Shown piece by piece: positions 9,293 through 20,215 of a stretch of DNA of 39,536 nt. Each line of letters starts with the position of its first letter. Within the stretch, counting starts at the first letter, position 1. The stretch covers positions 1-39,536 of the forward strand of contig JAKTTT010000104.1 of the NCBI GenBank assembly GCA_030581615.1, given 5' to 3'. This DNA comes from Alloascoidea africana. Its lineage: Eukaryota > Ascomycota > Alloascoideomycetes > Alloascoideales > Alloascoideaceae. The notes beneath the pieces are model-generated. The model had not been told where the DNA came from and made no database searches. It saw nothing but the letters and a program-made list of their open reading frames with translations. The translations under genes were made by a program, and so were the position numbers.

Positions 9293-10738
9293 ATGACAAT
9301 CTCAAAATCTCCATCCACTGTTGCTGAACTTTACTACCCCAACGAGCCTGAGGCTCCCATCATCAAGTATGCGGATGGTTCCAATCCGAAGGACAAGGCC
9401 GCAAAGGAGAAACTGGCCAAAGTGTTTGATGCCCGTGCTGTCTATTTCGTCGCGGACTATTACAAATCCACTGGAAACTATATTGCAGACGTTGATGGTA
9501 ACCTGTATCTGGATTTGTATGCTCAAATCGCATCGATCGCTCTAGGTTACAACAACCCTGCACTTATCGAAGCTGCAAAATCACCAGAATCTATCAATGC
9601 ACTTATCCAAAGACCCGCGATTGGGAACTTCCCATCTAATGACTACGCAGACATTCTTGCAGAGGGAATCTTGGCTGCTGCTCCTCAGGGTTTCAACTTT
9701 GTGTGGTCTGGTTTGTCGGGTTCAGATGCCAATGAATTGGCATTCAAGGCCGCTTTCATCTATAAGCAGTCCAAAAAGCGTGGATTTGACCGCCCATTTA
9801 CCCAAGAGGAGGAAGCAAGCAGCATGGAAAACTCATCTCCTGGGTCCCCTGAGCTTGCTATATTGTCATTTGAGCGCAGTTTCCACGGACGTTTGTTTGG
9901 ATCCGGTTCAGTAACTCGATCCAAGCCTATTCACAAGTTGGATTTGCCGTCGTTCAAATGGCCCAAGGCAACGTATCCACATCTCAAATATCCATTGGAC
10001 AAGTATGAGACTGAAAATGCCATCGAGGAGCAAAAATCCTTGGATCAGGTCGAGTCCTTGTTACAAACATGGCACCAACCCATTGCAGCAATAATCATTG
10101 AGCCGATTCAATCCGAAGGTGGTGATAACCATGCATCTGCGAATTTTTACCAAGGATTGAGAGATCTAACGTTGAAATACGATGCCCTGTTGATAGTTGA
10201 TGAGGTCCAAACTGGCCTTGGTGCCACCGGTAAACTATGGGCACATGAACACTGGAACATGTCCCCATTACCAGATCTGATCACTTTCTCTAAGAAATTC
10301 CAATCTGCAGGGTATTACTACCGCGACCCCAAAATCACTCCCAACCTGCCATATAGACAGTTCAATACATGGTGTGGAGATCCATCCAAGGCCATCATTT
10401 CGCGAGCCATTTATCAAGAGATTGAGAAACACGGACTTGTTCAACGGACCGCCGAAGTTGGCGATTATCTGTATTCCAAATTGGAACAACTTGCCACAAA
10501 GTACCCTACTTTGGTGGATAATTTGAGGGGCAAGAACAGAGGTACTTTTATAGCATGGGATGTGCCAACTGGAGAACTACGGGCCAAGATTTTGAACGAT
10601 TTGAGAATTAATGGTGTTAATGTTGGTGGATGTGGTGAACGTGCTATTCGATTAAGACCGACACTGACATTTAACGAAAAACATGCAGATGTTTTTGTTT
10701 CTATATTGGAGAAAGTATTGGCTTTGCAAAAGATATAA
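9293..10738 (+). CDS. UGA1: 4-aminobutyrate aminotransferase
   Basis: An intronless 481-residue protein, close to the 471 of yeast Uga1. It is a class III, PLP-dependent aminotransferase that converts GABA and 2-oxoglutarate into succinate semialdehyde and glutamate, the first step of the GABA shunt and of GABA use as a nitrogen source. Visible landmarks: substrate-side GLSGSDANELAFKAAF (about 140-155), SFERSFHGR (192-200), the PLP-contacting Asp in IVDEVQTGLGATG (about 301-313), and the Schiff-base lysine in TFSKKFQSAGYYYRD (Lys334/335), then NTWCGDP. No presequence is evident, consistent with a cytosolic enzyme. The ATG at 9293 lies just after a TATA box and pyrimidine-rich leader. Long upstream DNA with paired motifs suggests regulated expression. 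Confidence 0.95.
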   Translation: MTISKSPSTVAELYYPNEPEAPIIKYADGSNPKDKAAKEKLAKVFDARAVYFVADYYKSTGNYIADVDGNLYLDLYAQIASIALGYNNPALIEAAKSPESINALIQRPAIGNFPSNDYADILAEGILAAAPQGFNFVWSGLSGSDANELAFKAAFIYKQSKKRGFDRPFTQEEEASSMENSSPGSPELAILSFERSFHGRLFGSGSVTRSKPIHKLDLPSFKWPKATYPHLKYPLDKYETENAIEEQKSLDQVESLLQTWHQPIAAIIIEPIQSEGGDNHASANFYQGLRDLTLKYDALLIVDEVQTGLGATGKLWAHEHWNMSPLPDLITFSKKFQSAGYYYRDPKITPNLPYRQFNTWCGDPSKAIISRAIYQEIEKHGLVQRTAEVGDYLYSKLEQLATKYPTLVDNLRGKNRGTFIAWDVPTGELRAKILNDLRINGVNVGGCGERAIRLRPTLTFNEKHADVFVSILEKVLALQKI

Positions 10739-11090
10739 ATCGGAGATAGTGAAAATTAACTTATTTTGATGATGATGATTATTAGTAGTAAGATGCGGGG
10801 ATAAACCTTGCGAAATAGAAAAGTGGAGATGTAGCTCAGAATCTTTCAAGTGTGAATGTAGCTATTATCTAAGACATTCAAAATGGTGTTTAAGGTGGTT
10901 GTGATTATGGATGTTGGATCTTCCACTTTTGCACCCACCCATACTGCATGTCGAGAGTTGATCTTCCTCGGTGATTCATATATAAGTGATAAAGCCACCG
11001 GAATTCCAACATCCTATCGTTTTTATTTTGATTTGATTTCCTGTTTGCTTTTGAAGTGGACCAGTTTACTTGATCGACCGGAGATTCAGC
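10739..11090. other. UGA1-carrier intergenic region
   Basis: Holds the UGA1 3' flank and the carrier promoter, with a TATATAAG element at 10979-10986, 105 bp before the carrier ATG. An ATG at 10883 opens a long frame that overlaps the carrier in another frame; I regard it as spurious. Confidence 0.5.
10979..10986 (+). promoter_or_regulatory. TATA box of the carrier gene
   Basis: TATATAAG about 105 bp upstream of the ATG at 11091. Confidence 0.5.
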
Positions 11091-12059
11091 ATGTCCAACG
11101 ACTCAACCTCGACCCAGACAACCCCGGAGTCTTCACGCTCGGGATCGCTCGTATTCCCCAACCACGCGGAGTTTGGCGTGCATTCGGTGATCCATTCCGT
11201 GCGACAGACGCTGGGCACTCCGGCGGTTGCGTCGTTTCTCGCGGGCGGCGTCGCCGGAGCCGTGTCGCGCACGGTGGTGTCGCCGTTCGAGCGGACCAAG
11301 ATCATTTTCCAGGTCCAGGGCGCCCGGCACACGACCGGCATCGCGGCCACTCTCGCGCACATCTGGCGCGACGAGGGCTGGCGCGGCATGCTGCGCGGCA
11401 ACGGGCTCAACTGCGTGCGCATGGTGCCCTACTCCGCGGTCCAGTTCGCCACCTACCACTGGTGCAAGCGCCAGTTTCTGGCCTGGGACGGCCGCTTCGA
11501 CACCCCCCGGCGCCTGGCCGCGGGGGCCGCCGGCGGCGCCGCCAGCGTGTTTGCGACGTACCCGCTCGACCTCGTGCGCACCCGGGTCTCGCTCCAGCAC
11601 CAGCACCAGCACCAGGCGCCGCCCCCAGCGCAACAGCCACAGCAGCCCAGCAGCGTGTGGCGCGTGGCCCGCCAGATTGTGCGCGCCGAGGGCGGCCTGC
11701 GCGCGCTGTACCGCGGGCTGATGCCCACGACCTGGGGGGTGGCGCCCTACATCGCGATCAACTTTGCGGTCTACGAGAAAATGCGCGAGTTTGGCGTGTG
11801 GAAGGTGTTGAGCGGTGCGGTCAGCGGCGCCGTGGGGCAGATCCTGATCTACCCGCTGGACGTGCTGCGGCGGCGGTTCCAGGTGCTCAACATGGGATAC
11901 CGCTACTCGTCCACGGCCCAGGCACTCGTGTCGCTGTTCCGCAACGAGGGCTTCTGGGGCGCTTACAAGGGACTCGGAGTCAACCTGCTCAAAGTCGTGC
12001 CAGCCATGGCCGCGAGCTTTCTCAGCTTTGAAATCGTCATGGACTTGCTATCCTACTAA
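11091..12059 (+). CDS. Mitochondrial carrier, APS/PAPS transporter type (YPR011C-like)
   Basis: 322 residues, intronless, in the mitochondrial carrier (SLC25) fold with three tandem repeats. The signature motifs are SPFERTK, YPLDLVRTR and YPLDVLRRR, one per repeat. The stretch FLAGGVAGAVSRTVVSPFER and the RGNGLNCVRMVPYSAVQF segment closely resemble yeast Ypr011c, which exchanges adenosine 5'-phosphosulfate and PAPS across the inner membrane. The start is the first ATG (11091), MSNDSTSTQTTPESSRSG. Between repeats 1 and 2, near residue 170, there is a Gln/His/Pro-rich loop with QHQHQHQH encoded by CAGCAC copies, an insertion on a soluble loop. The gene is strikingly G+C-rich (third positions nearly all G or C), unlike UGA1 and FAS2 beside it. 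It converges on FAS2 with only 72 bp between stops. Confidence 0.88.
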   Translation: MSNDSTSTQTTPESSRSGSLVFPNHAEFGVHSVIHSVRQTLGTPAVASFLAGGVAGAVSRTVVSPFERTKIIFQVQGARHTTGIAATLAHIWRDEGWRGMLRGNGLNCVRMVPYSAVQFATYHWCKRQFLAWDGRFDTPRRLAAGAAGGAASVFATYPLDLVRTRVSLQHQHQHQAPPPAQQPQQPSSVWRVARQIVRAEGGLRALYRGLMPTTWGVAPYIAINFAVYEKMREFGVWKVLSGAVSGAVGQILIYPLDVLRRRFQVLNMGYRYSSTAQALVSLFRNEGFWGAYKGLGVNLLKVVPAMAASFLSFEIVMDLLSY

Positions 12060-12131
12060 TTCATATATTAAAAAATAGAGAATAGACAGACACTTTTAAT
12101 GCTTTCTATATATCCCAGTACCCGCCCGTAT

Positions 12132-15100
12132 CTACTTCTCCGCAAATGCTACTGCCACCGCTTGAACTTCATCATGGCTAAGACTCACCTTGATGTTCTT
12201 AATCCCCGCCGCTTTGGCTGCTTTATCCGCATCTCCATACAATTTCACAAACGGCGCTCCCTTGCCATCTCTCAAAACTTCAATCGATTTTAACTCGGCT
12301 CCGGCTCCTTTCCCCCGTGTCCCCAACACTTTGAACACGGCCTCCTTCGCACTCCAATTCCCGGCAAAACTCGATTGCGGTGAAGGTGCTTTGGAACAAT
12401 ACTCAATCTCCGCACTCGTGAAATTCTTCTCCACAAACGTCTCGTTCTCAATGTTGATGGCTCCAATTAGCTCAACATCAACCCCAACGTTCGAAACACT
12501 CGTGCTCCCCTCAACAAGCTTCTCAACAACTTCCTTTGTCTTCTTGGTCTTGCTCGTGTAGACACCCGCTTTTTGTACACTGTCCTCACCAAACACCAAC
12601 GCATCAACCTTGTTTGCACTGACACGCGCCAATGGGTCCAGGTAAACGGGTTGCTCAAGATCTTCAGTGTAAGGAGGCTTGTCCTTGGCAACAAACAACG
12701 ATTCCTCCGCAATCGCATTGTGCAAGTATCTATATGCCCTCTTGTATCGAGAATTCACCTTCTCCACATAGGCCTCATAAGTGTTTCTATCCAACGCAGC
12801 ATACAAGTAATCCGCATGCACTGCAATTGCTTGAGCACCCTTTTGACCAAATCCAAAAGACGTTACTGAAGCAGCCTTGATTCCATCGGTCTGGATAGAT
12901 CTCGAAGGATACAAAATGTAATCGTATGCCTCCAACACCTTGTCAACGTTATCCGCATTTCTATTCCCAGGCACAATACCAGTGTTCAAAATTTGTAAAA
13001 CCCCGTTAAACATCCAGGCTCCAGCGGCTCCCTTTGGATGTCCAGTTAAAAACTTTTGGAAAACTCCGTAAACTGGATTGCCCTTGGCACGTCCCAGATG
13101 GGAAAGCATCTTGTTAACCGTGATTGACTCGTTCTTGTCATTTGCCTTGGTGGAAGTTCCGTGGAATGAAGCCACACCCAAATCGTCAATAGTAAGATCA
13201 AAAGTGGCAAGTGCTCCACGAAGAGGCGCAATACGGGGATCTCTGGACCAGAATTGGTTGCCCCACATGTTATGTGCCTCTTTGCTCTGTTTCTTAATCT
13301 CCCGTTGAATAAACTCAGTGCGTTCTTTGTAGAAATCATCTTCGGAAAAGTCCGCACCGTACTGTTCCCTAATCGCATCAGCTTCCTCTTTCAAGTACAA
13401 ATACTCAGATTCAGCCCATTGTTTGATTTGAACCTTGCGCTTCTCAAGTTGTCTCTTCCTGTACTTGATATCAAGTAATGGCGTGGGGTACTTGAGTGAG
13501 CCATGGTGTTCCCTGGCAGTGGTCAAAATACCTTTACCTGGAGCAGGTACAGACCGTCCAATCTTGTCCGTGGCGGTCGCTGTCAAGGCAATGATACCGT
13601 AGATGGGGACACCCATTTCAAGCGCCAACTGTGCATTCATGAGAACCTGGATACCGGAACCCTGAGACTCCATAAATCCGTTTCGTGTAGTGGTTGTAGG
13701 ACGACTCATTTCTGAAGGAGTTCTACCATGCTCAAACTCTTCCAAAGAGTTGCTCGTTGCCTTCATATTCGCAAACTCATAAGATCCTTCCTCTTGGAAA
13801 TCGTCGTATCCTCCAACAAGCACAATCTTGGCCTTGCCACTCATCAACGTCTCAACACCATTGTCCAAGGACTCGACAGCCGTTGCACATGCAGCAACAG
13901 GTGTCTTAACAGGACCGGAAGAAGAGAGCAACAACATGTTAACCCAGGCGCTCATCGTATTGATAAACGATTCTTGTAAAATGTCGTTCTGAACAGGCTT
14001 GTCCGAATATCGATCTCTAAACATTCCTCGCAAAGCTTTGACACCACCCATTCCCGAACCTGAACAGTTACCAACCTCGGAAACATGTACATACTTGTAA
14101 AACTCGTAAGGATCTGTGACACCGGAAGCAAGTAGAGCCTCCGCAGTGGCAACGAGAACGTACAGTGTGATGGGGTCAACTTGCGAAATTGTATCCTCGC
14201 TGATACCATATCGTTTCGCGTCCCAGCCCGTGGGGATCTGTCCTGCAACCAAACGGTCAAATCTGAGTGCTTTGGGAATCAACAATGTTGCTCCTTTCAG
14301 CATTCGAACAGTGTATTCGCCAGTCTCCGAGTCTTCAAATATCTCAACTTTCTCACCGTGCTCGAGCTTGAAATGCTCAGCGGTTTCCTTCGATGCCTCA
14401 AATGGATCCAAATCATGCTCAATGACAACCTCCTGGATCAACTGCTTCTTCTCAGGGTTGTAACCGTCGAACAACTCAGGTTCAATCAAACGTACACCAG
14501 CGTGTTTCAATACATGCTCTTCGTACTTGGCCTTGATGTCCTTGTCAGCAACAGGCTCCTTGGTCTTGGTATCGATCCATCCAGTGTAAGGTCTGCCCTT
14601 GATCTTGCCATTGAAATGCTTAATCAAACCCATGATCCAGGCCATTTCAATAGCTCCTTCAAGTGAAAACTCGCCAAATGCTTCCATTTCCCATCTTGTT
14701 CTGGAGTTACCCCATGGTCCAACCTCGGCAAAACCAGTGACCACAACCACATTCTCCAGGTCCAGCATACCTTCCAAATTAGGAGACAACTTCTTGACAT
14801 CTTCGTAAGGTTTGAGAGTAGGGAACGCAAACTTCATATTGGCTCTGGGCTGGATCGTCACCTTTTGATATGGAGCATCTCCTGCAGCACCTTGGACAAC
14901 CTTGTGGTCAATAGCAGTTTCCACTGATACACCTCTTCGAACATCCGAGGTCTCGTTCAACTCTTTTCTCAAATTCGCAGTAACATCTCTCAAATTGGGG
15001 ATGTATTGGAATCCTCCGTTCAAATCCGCCATGACGGGTTCGAGTTGACACAAGTCCACAATTTGTGGAGTCAAGAGTCCCAAAATGTTGAAAGCCATTT

Positions 15101-17839
15101 CCTTTTGTGAAAAAGTACGAACACCAAGTTTTTCAATCCCCTCTGCAACAATGTTGTTTGCACTCATGAGACCAGTACCACGGGTCCATCCAATGATGGC
15201 TCCGCAGATTGTCAAGTATGAGCCCCAGGACTCGGAATGCCATCTGTTCAACAACGTTTCCAATGCGAGTTTGGACTCGGAGTAAAGACCATCTGATCCA
15301 AATGTGCCATGGTTGGGCGACAAAGGTAGTACAACCTGTGCGGGTCTAGTATCGAAACCACGTACCTGTTTCTGTTTCTTGATGTTACCCAAAAGACGTA
15401 ACAGATTCGTCAACATGATACGATGAGCAAGCTCCGACTTGGAATCAATGTTATCAAGCTCAATGCCATTCTCAGGAATAGCCGCAAATGGAATCACAAA
15501 GTCAAGATCCCACCCTAAACCACCTTCGGTGCCACCAGCCTTGGGTTCGCTATAAATGTAGTCAACAAGTGCTTCCACATCCTGCTTCGAGCCCTGATTG
15601 AAAGGAACAACGACCAGTGCACTTCCAGAAGATCCGTATCTGCTGTAGATGGACTGGTAAAACTCTGTCACTTTGCGTGAGAATCGAGAAGTCGTGACAA
15701 TCACTTTAGCACCTCCGGAAATCAAACCTTGTAGCAAGTCTGCACCGATGGACCCAGCACCTGCTCCAGTCAGAAGCACGTACTTGTTTTTGAAAGTGAT
15801 ACCGTTGATGGCACCGTTCTCCAAACCGTCGAGATAGACTCCAGAAAGACTCTTGTCGTATTCCCATCCTTCCAATGTCTTCTTCTTCAAATGAAGGAAT
15901 GGAATGATTTCTTGTGACAATTTAGAGGAAACTGTGGTCTTGATGGAAGAAGTGTTTGCAAGACTTCCAATTTCATCCTCATCAGAACCAGAAGTATCAT
16001 CCCCTTCGGAAATAACTTTCTTCTTGGTTTCGATTTCCTGAGATTCTTCCAAAAACTTTAACAACTCGCCATAGAGACTTGTAACCTGGTCTTTGGTGCT
16101 CTTGGTAAGAGTCTGCTGTTTCGCAATTGTCTTGTAAACTCTGGCCAAATCTTCTTTGATCGTGGGATACTTTTTGGAACGGCTAATCTCGCCTCCAGCC
16201 GCCATTGCATGAACATACTGCTCCAACTTGCGTACCGAAGCTCTTGGCGTTTCCTCATACGTGATGTTACCCTTGAGATCAACTGTCGTCTTCGGACCAG
16301 TGGGATACGTAATGTCCTTGTAAACGGGATCCGCTTCAAGAACCTGGATACAGTTATCGATCAACTGTTGTCCCAGGGACTTGGCCAGTTGGTAAGTTGG
16401 CCCCTTGGAAGCTGGACAGTGATCAATATGGTACTGCATAAACTTTATCAGTGTTGGGTTGGCTCTGTTCATAATTTGAATGCATTGGGACACTGTCTCA
16501 CGATCAATGTTTGAAAGACGGCCAAAGATGATGTCAAAGTACATGGACAACACATCTTGACGGGCCCAGTTCCAGTAAGAGTCGTAGGTTCGCGCTTTAA
16601 GTGCAGAGAAAACAGGCTTGATTCCATTTGCGTAAAAATCTCCATGCTCAACGTTCCACAAATCAAGCTCAGATTGCAGCAGGTTTGTAGCCTCTTTCTC
16701 CTTGATGAATTTCTTCTCGCCGCTCTTCAAGTCGATTTTGAGATACTGTGCAAACAGCTCGAGCTGTTTACGGGCAAGATCTTTCTGGTCCTTGGTCAGT
16801 TCGTCAAAAGCAGCAGAATCGATAACGGCACCACCGGCTCCAGCAGCACCAGAACCAGTAGCAGCAGACGCCGCGGATAAATTGATACCGGCAATGCCTG
16901 CATATTTCTGAGCCACAGTGTCGAAAAACGCCTTTGCGTCGGCCTCGGAACCCAATCGAGAAGGAGGCTCCATTGTCAATGCAACGAGCAAAACACCGTC
17001 CTGTCTGCCTGAGCCCAACCCCCATCTGGACTCCAAATATTTACGGGCAGAAGTGAGGGAAAACCCACCGGGCATTTTGGATGAAATTACTCTGGAAATC
17101 AACGAGGATGAAGTCTTGCCCAATTGGCCATTGAAAGTACCTTGGAAACTCTCAGCCAACTCTTCCAATGGAGTCTCTTCTGGCTTTTCCGGAGTGGACC
17201 CAAATTCTTTGCCAAGATCACCCAAAATCTCATTTTGGACCGTGGATTTACCACCAACCAGATCCTTGATGGCCTTCTGCAAAGAAATGCCTTCCAACGG
17301 CTTTTTCAACTTTTGGGCTACCAAAACGTGGAGAACCAGAGCAGCCTTGACTGGCTCATCATCAATAGCAGCTGAAGGACCAGCAGGAGCTGGGGCAGCC
17401 GCAACGGGGGCCGGAGCCGCTACAGGGGCAGCGGCCACAGGGGCAGCGGTTTGAGTTTGGGCGGGAGCAGGGGCCGATTCTGGCTCGGCAGCGGGAGCAG
17501 GGGGGTCGGCAATGTAATAGATTTGCTTTGCGTCTTTGGCATAGGACAGGACCTGGCGTTGAAGAGACTTTGCGGCATCATAGGACTCGTACTTGGTCTT
17601 GATAGTTCTCGAGGCCATTCCGGACAAGGTCGGAGACGGTCCGATTTCCACCACTCTTTCGGTGTTGTAGTCTTTCAGAAACACATCCTGGGTTTCAATC
17701 CTATACTAGGTTAGAAGGATAACTCAGGGTCTAGTGAGTAAACGGTGCAAACTTACCATCTGACTGGAGATGCAAATTGATATGCCAACAGCTCGGTGAG
17801 CAGAACATGGGCAAGCTCTTGCTCGACTTCTGCACGCAT
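12132..17839 (-). CDS. FAS2: Fatty acid synthase subunit alpha
   Basis: Two exons, 17757-17839 and 12132-17700, give 1883 residues (yeast Fas2: 1887). Exon 1 encodes [18 protein letters not shown].. to VR. The 56-bp intron (GTAAGT, TTCTAAC, TATAG) splits a Trp codon, restoring [12 protein letters not shown] as in yeast. Order: tail of the malonyl/palmitoyl transferase, Ala/Pro linker, acyl carrier domain with phosphopantetheine Ser180 (GGKSTVQNE), structural helices, ketoreductase ([17 protein letters not shown], about 675), ketosynthase with catalytic Cys near 1300 ([16 protein letters not shown]), and C-terminal phosphopantetheinyl transferase ([25 protein letters not shown]). It forms the cytosolic alpha6beta6 complex with Fas1, which is not in this window. 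CTG codons sit on conserved leucines, which argues for the standard code. Confidence 0.98.
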
Positions 17840-18614
17840 GCTTAAACTTGGGTGTGTAGGCTAGTTAAAAAAAAATAGGGGAACTTAAGTCTAAAGGGCT
17901 CTCCGATCGGCGATACGGGAGAGAAGGGGAGAAAGAGAGAACGGGGGACGATGAGCAGCAGCACGGGCAGAATCGAGGGCCGGGAAGGGACTTTTATACT
18001 CGCGGAGACGTCTTCTGGCAGAGCGATTTTGCAACGGTTGGGCGCTTGTTGGGATTCGTTGGGTTGCTGCGTAGACGTAGGCACGACAGCGTAGAACGGG
18101 GCACAGGCACACACACACACGCCCTCTACTTTTTTTTTCACCTTCTCTTCTTCTTCTCCAGACACTCCAGTAGGTACACTCTACGTAGAAAATACAGCTT
18201 CTTTGTTTTCTTTTGTCAGTTTCACTCGCAGTTGCCGGTTGTCAGTGGCGCTGGACACATGTCTGCGCTCTTGTCGACGACTCCAGTCCGATATGCCTAC
18301 TCTTTGACGTGTTTCCTCGCGGCGACCATGGTCTAAGAGTATACTTTCGGATCTTCTGGAATATCACGTCTAGAACACCTTGTCCTCGGATGAGCTCTGC
18401 TCTTGGCTGGTCTTATCCACCCTGTTTCGGTCTCTGGCTGTTTTTCAGTCTCAGTTAAGATGTTATAGGACTATAATCACCGACCTACATTTCCTTCTTT
18501 ACATAGACATTTCTAAATATTGTAGTCTGAAATTGCACTATCAAACATATAAAACAAGTAAAGTAAAATAAAAATATAAAATAATATCCAAATGAGCACA
18601 AAGCAAAATATCCA
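17840..18614. other. FAS2 promoter and SSO 3' flank
   Basis: A 775-bp region without a supportable gene. A TATAAAAG element on the minus strand (17991-17998) lies 152 bp from the FAS2 start, and a short CA microsatellite occurs near 18107-18119. A CACATG core near 18257 resembles the centre of the inositol/choline response element of yeast FAS genes, but the match is too short to call. The AT-rich end near 18540-18600 is the 3' flank of the SSO gene. Confidence 0.5.
17991..17998 (-). promoter_or_regulatory. TATA box of FAS2
   Basis: TATAAAAG on the minus strand, 152 bp upstream of the FAS2 ATG at 17839. Confidence 0.5.
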
Positions 18615-19732
18615 CTACTTGTTTGATACCACAGCACCAACAACAGACGCAATAATGATAACCACAATGAGCAAAATGATCCAGAAACACCAGCACTTCT
18701 TTCTTCTGGCCTTTTTCGCATTAACCACTGCTTTGTCAGTATGTCCCAGTCCCTGTTCAATATCGGTCTGAGCGGTTTCAATATGTGTGTCAATCGTTTC
18801 AATCACCTCGTCCTGTTCCGTCACAAGCTCTTCCATATCGTTAAACAACTGTGCGAGCTCTGCCATGGTTCTCTCCAATTTCTGAAGCTCTCGATGACGC
18901 GCCTGGACCTCGTTCAACGCAGTCCGCGCCTCTGACCTTCTGGTCGAGTTGAGAAGCGCTTGAGAAAATATCTGTTGTCCTGACGTGTCATCAATCGCAT
19001 TTCTAACTTCCTGTTCTGAAGCATTCGGCATCACGATTCTATACTGTCTTTCTGCTCTCATTTTGCTTCTCTCCCTGTGGTCCGCTTCCACTTTCCTATA
19101 ACTCTGTATCAAGTTCATAAACCTCGTCTTGACATTCTCGGCTTGTTTGTGCTTTGCATCGTCATGTAACCCAGCTGACTGAACTTTCTTAATCCTCGCT
19201 TTCAAATTCTCCGACAAAGAAGATGCATTTGCAATTTTGGAATCCAGTTGTTTGTTGACAAATTCTTCCTGCTCCTCCGAAACCTCATTCAAGAGACGCT
19301 GGTGCAAAGTGTCGATATCATCAATGTTGCTTTCGTACTGGTCAAGAGCATGGTTGATGTCTGTGACTTCGTTCATAAACGTTGCAAAGTCATCTTGTCC
19401 ATAGGATTGATTATCGTAGGATCCCAGTTCAAAGTTCTCCCTAGATTCTGAGTATGGATTTGCGCTTCGTCTATAAATAGTTGAGAATTGGTTAGAGGTT
19501 GGATCAGATATCCACCATTTATTCCTATTACGGAAAGCTCGGGGTAACCAAGCGCTCTAGCATACCCGTATCCTCCTCCACTGTTATACTGTCGATTCCC
19601 CTAGTTGTGTTAGCCTTGTTATCACTCGCTGGACACAATGTTTGAACGCCAAGACACGCTGATACTGGTGGGTACGTCAACACCAGCCGAAAAAATCCCG
19701 ACTTTGAAACCACTTACGTTTCCGTAACTCAT
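18615..19732 (-). CDS. SSO1: Plasma-membrane syntaxin (Qa-SNARE), Sso1/Sso2 type
   Basis: Three exons: 19718-19732 (MSYGN), 19566-19600 (GNRQYNSGGGY plus two bases) and 18615-19470, giving 301 residues. Introns are 117 bp (GTAAGT, GCTAAC, CTAG) and 95 bp (GTATGC, CTAACC, TATAG). The reconstructed N-terminus MSYGNGNRQYNSGGGYG then RSANPYSESRENFELG parallels yeast Sso1 (MSYNNPYQLETPFEE). The Habc three-helix region follows, then the conserved GQQIFSQALLNSTRR..ALNEVQARHRELQKLE segment. The Qa-SNARE helix carries the zero-layer Gln in LVTEQDEVIETID. It ends with a basic stretch, Cys residues and a C-terminal membrane anchor (WIILLIVVIIIASVVGAVV). It drives fusion of secretory vesicles at the cell surface with Sec9 and Snc1/2. 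Whether a second SSO paralogue exists is unknown. Confidence 0.93.
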
Positions 19733-20215
19733 GATGAATGCACCTGGCTATTTTTTGGGAGAAAAGGGGTGAAAGAGAGAAGAGTCAAGATCTGGGAAAG
19801 GAGAGTGTGTCCAAGTATAATCCTGGAACGAATCGGGGTGTATGTGGCTCCTACAAGATGGTGCACGGAGGAAGGGCGGTTCGCTCTGAGCTGGGGCTCC
19901 CACAAGCAAACATCCCCAATCCGCACAATCAGAGCCCGTTCCCATCTCTCGGATGTCGAGTCCTAGACCACCGATGGGGCTTTTCATACGGAATGGACTG
20001 AAAAATTGGGCATAGCCGTATACAGTGAAAGAAAATGTCAAGATAAGACAACAAACAATCATTATGACATGTACCTAAACACTAGAACTACCGAGTAGAT
20101 TTATCCGATTTCATTCGACACCCTACGCGCAATCAAGTGCTTCCTCCTTGTTTTGTTCTTTTTGACCTTGGTTATTGTTGTCTTCTATAGTGCCTGTTGC
20201 TTTCATTTTGTTTAC
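19733..20215. other. SSO promoter and SUP35 3' flank
   Basis: About 480 bp upstream of SSO (minus strand) and downstream of SUP35. Short frames on both strands lack domains and overlap one another, so none is called. I do not see a convincing TATA box. Confidence 0.4.

Noticed and set aside
10883-12031. 382-codon open frame overlapping the carrier in another frame
   Set aside because: Its openness comes from the extreme G+C content, the translation is Arg/Ala/Pro-rich without domains, and the overlapping frame is an unmistakable mitochondrial carrier.
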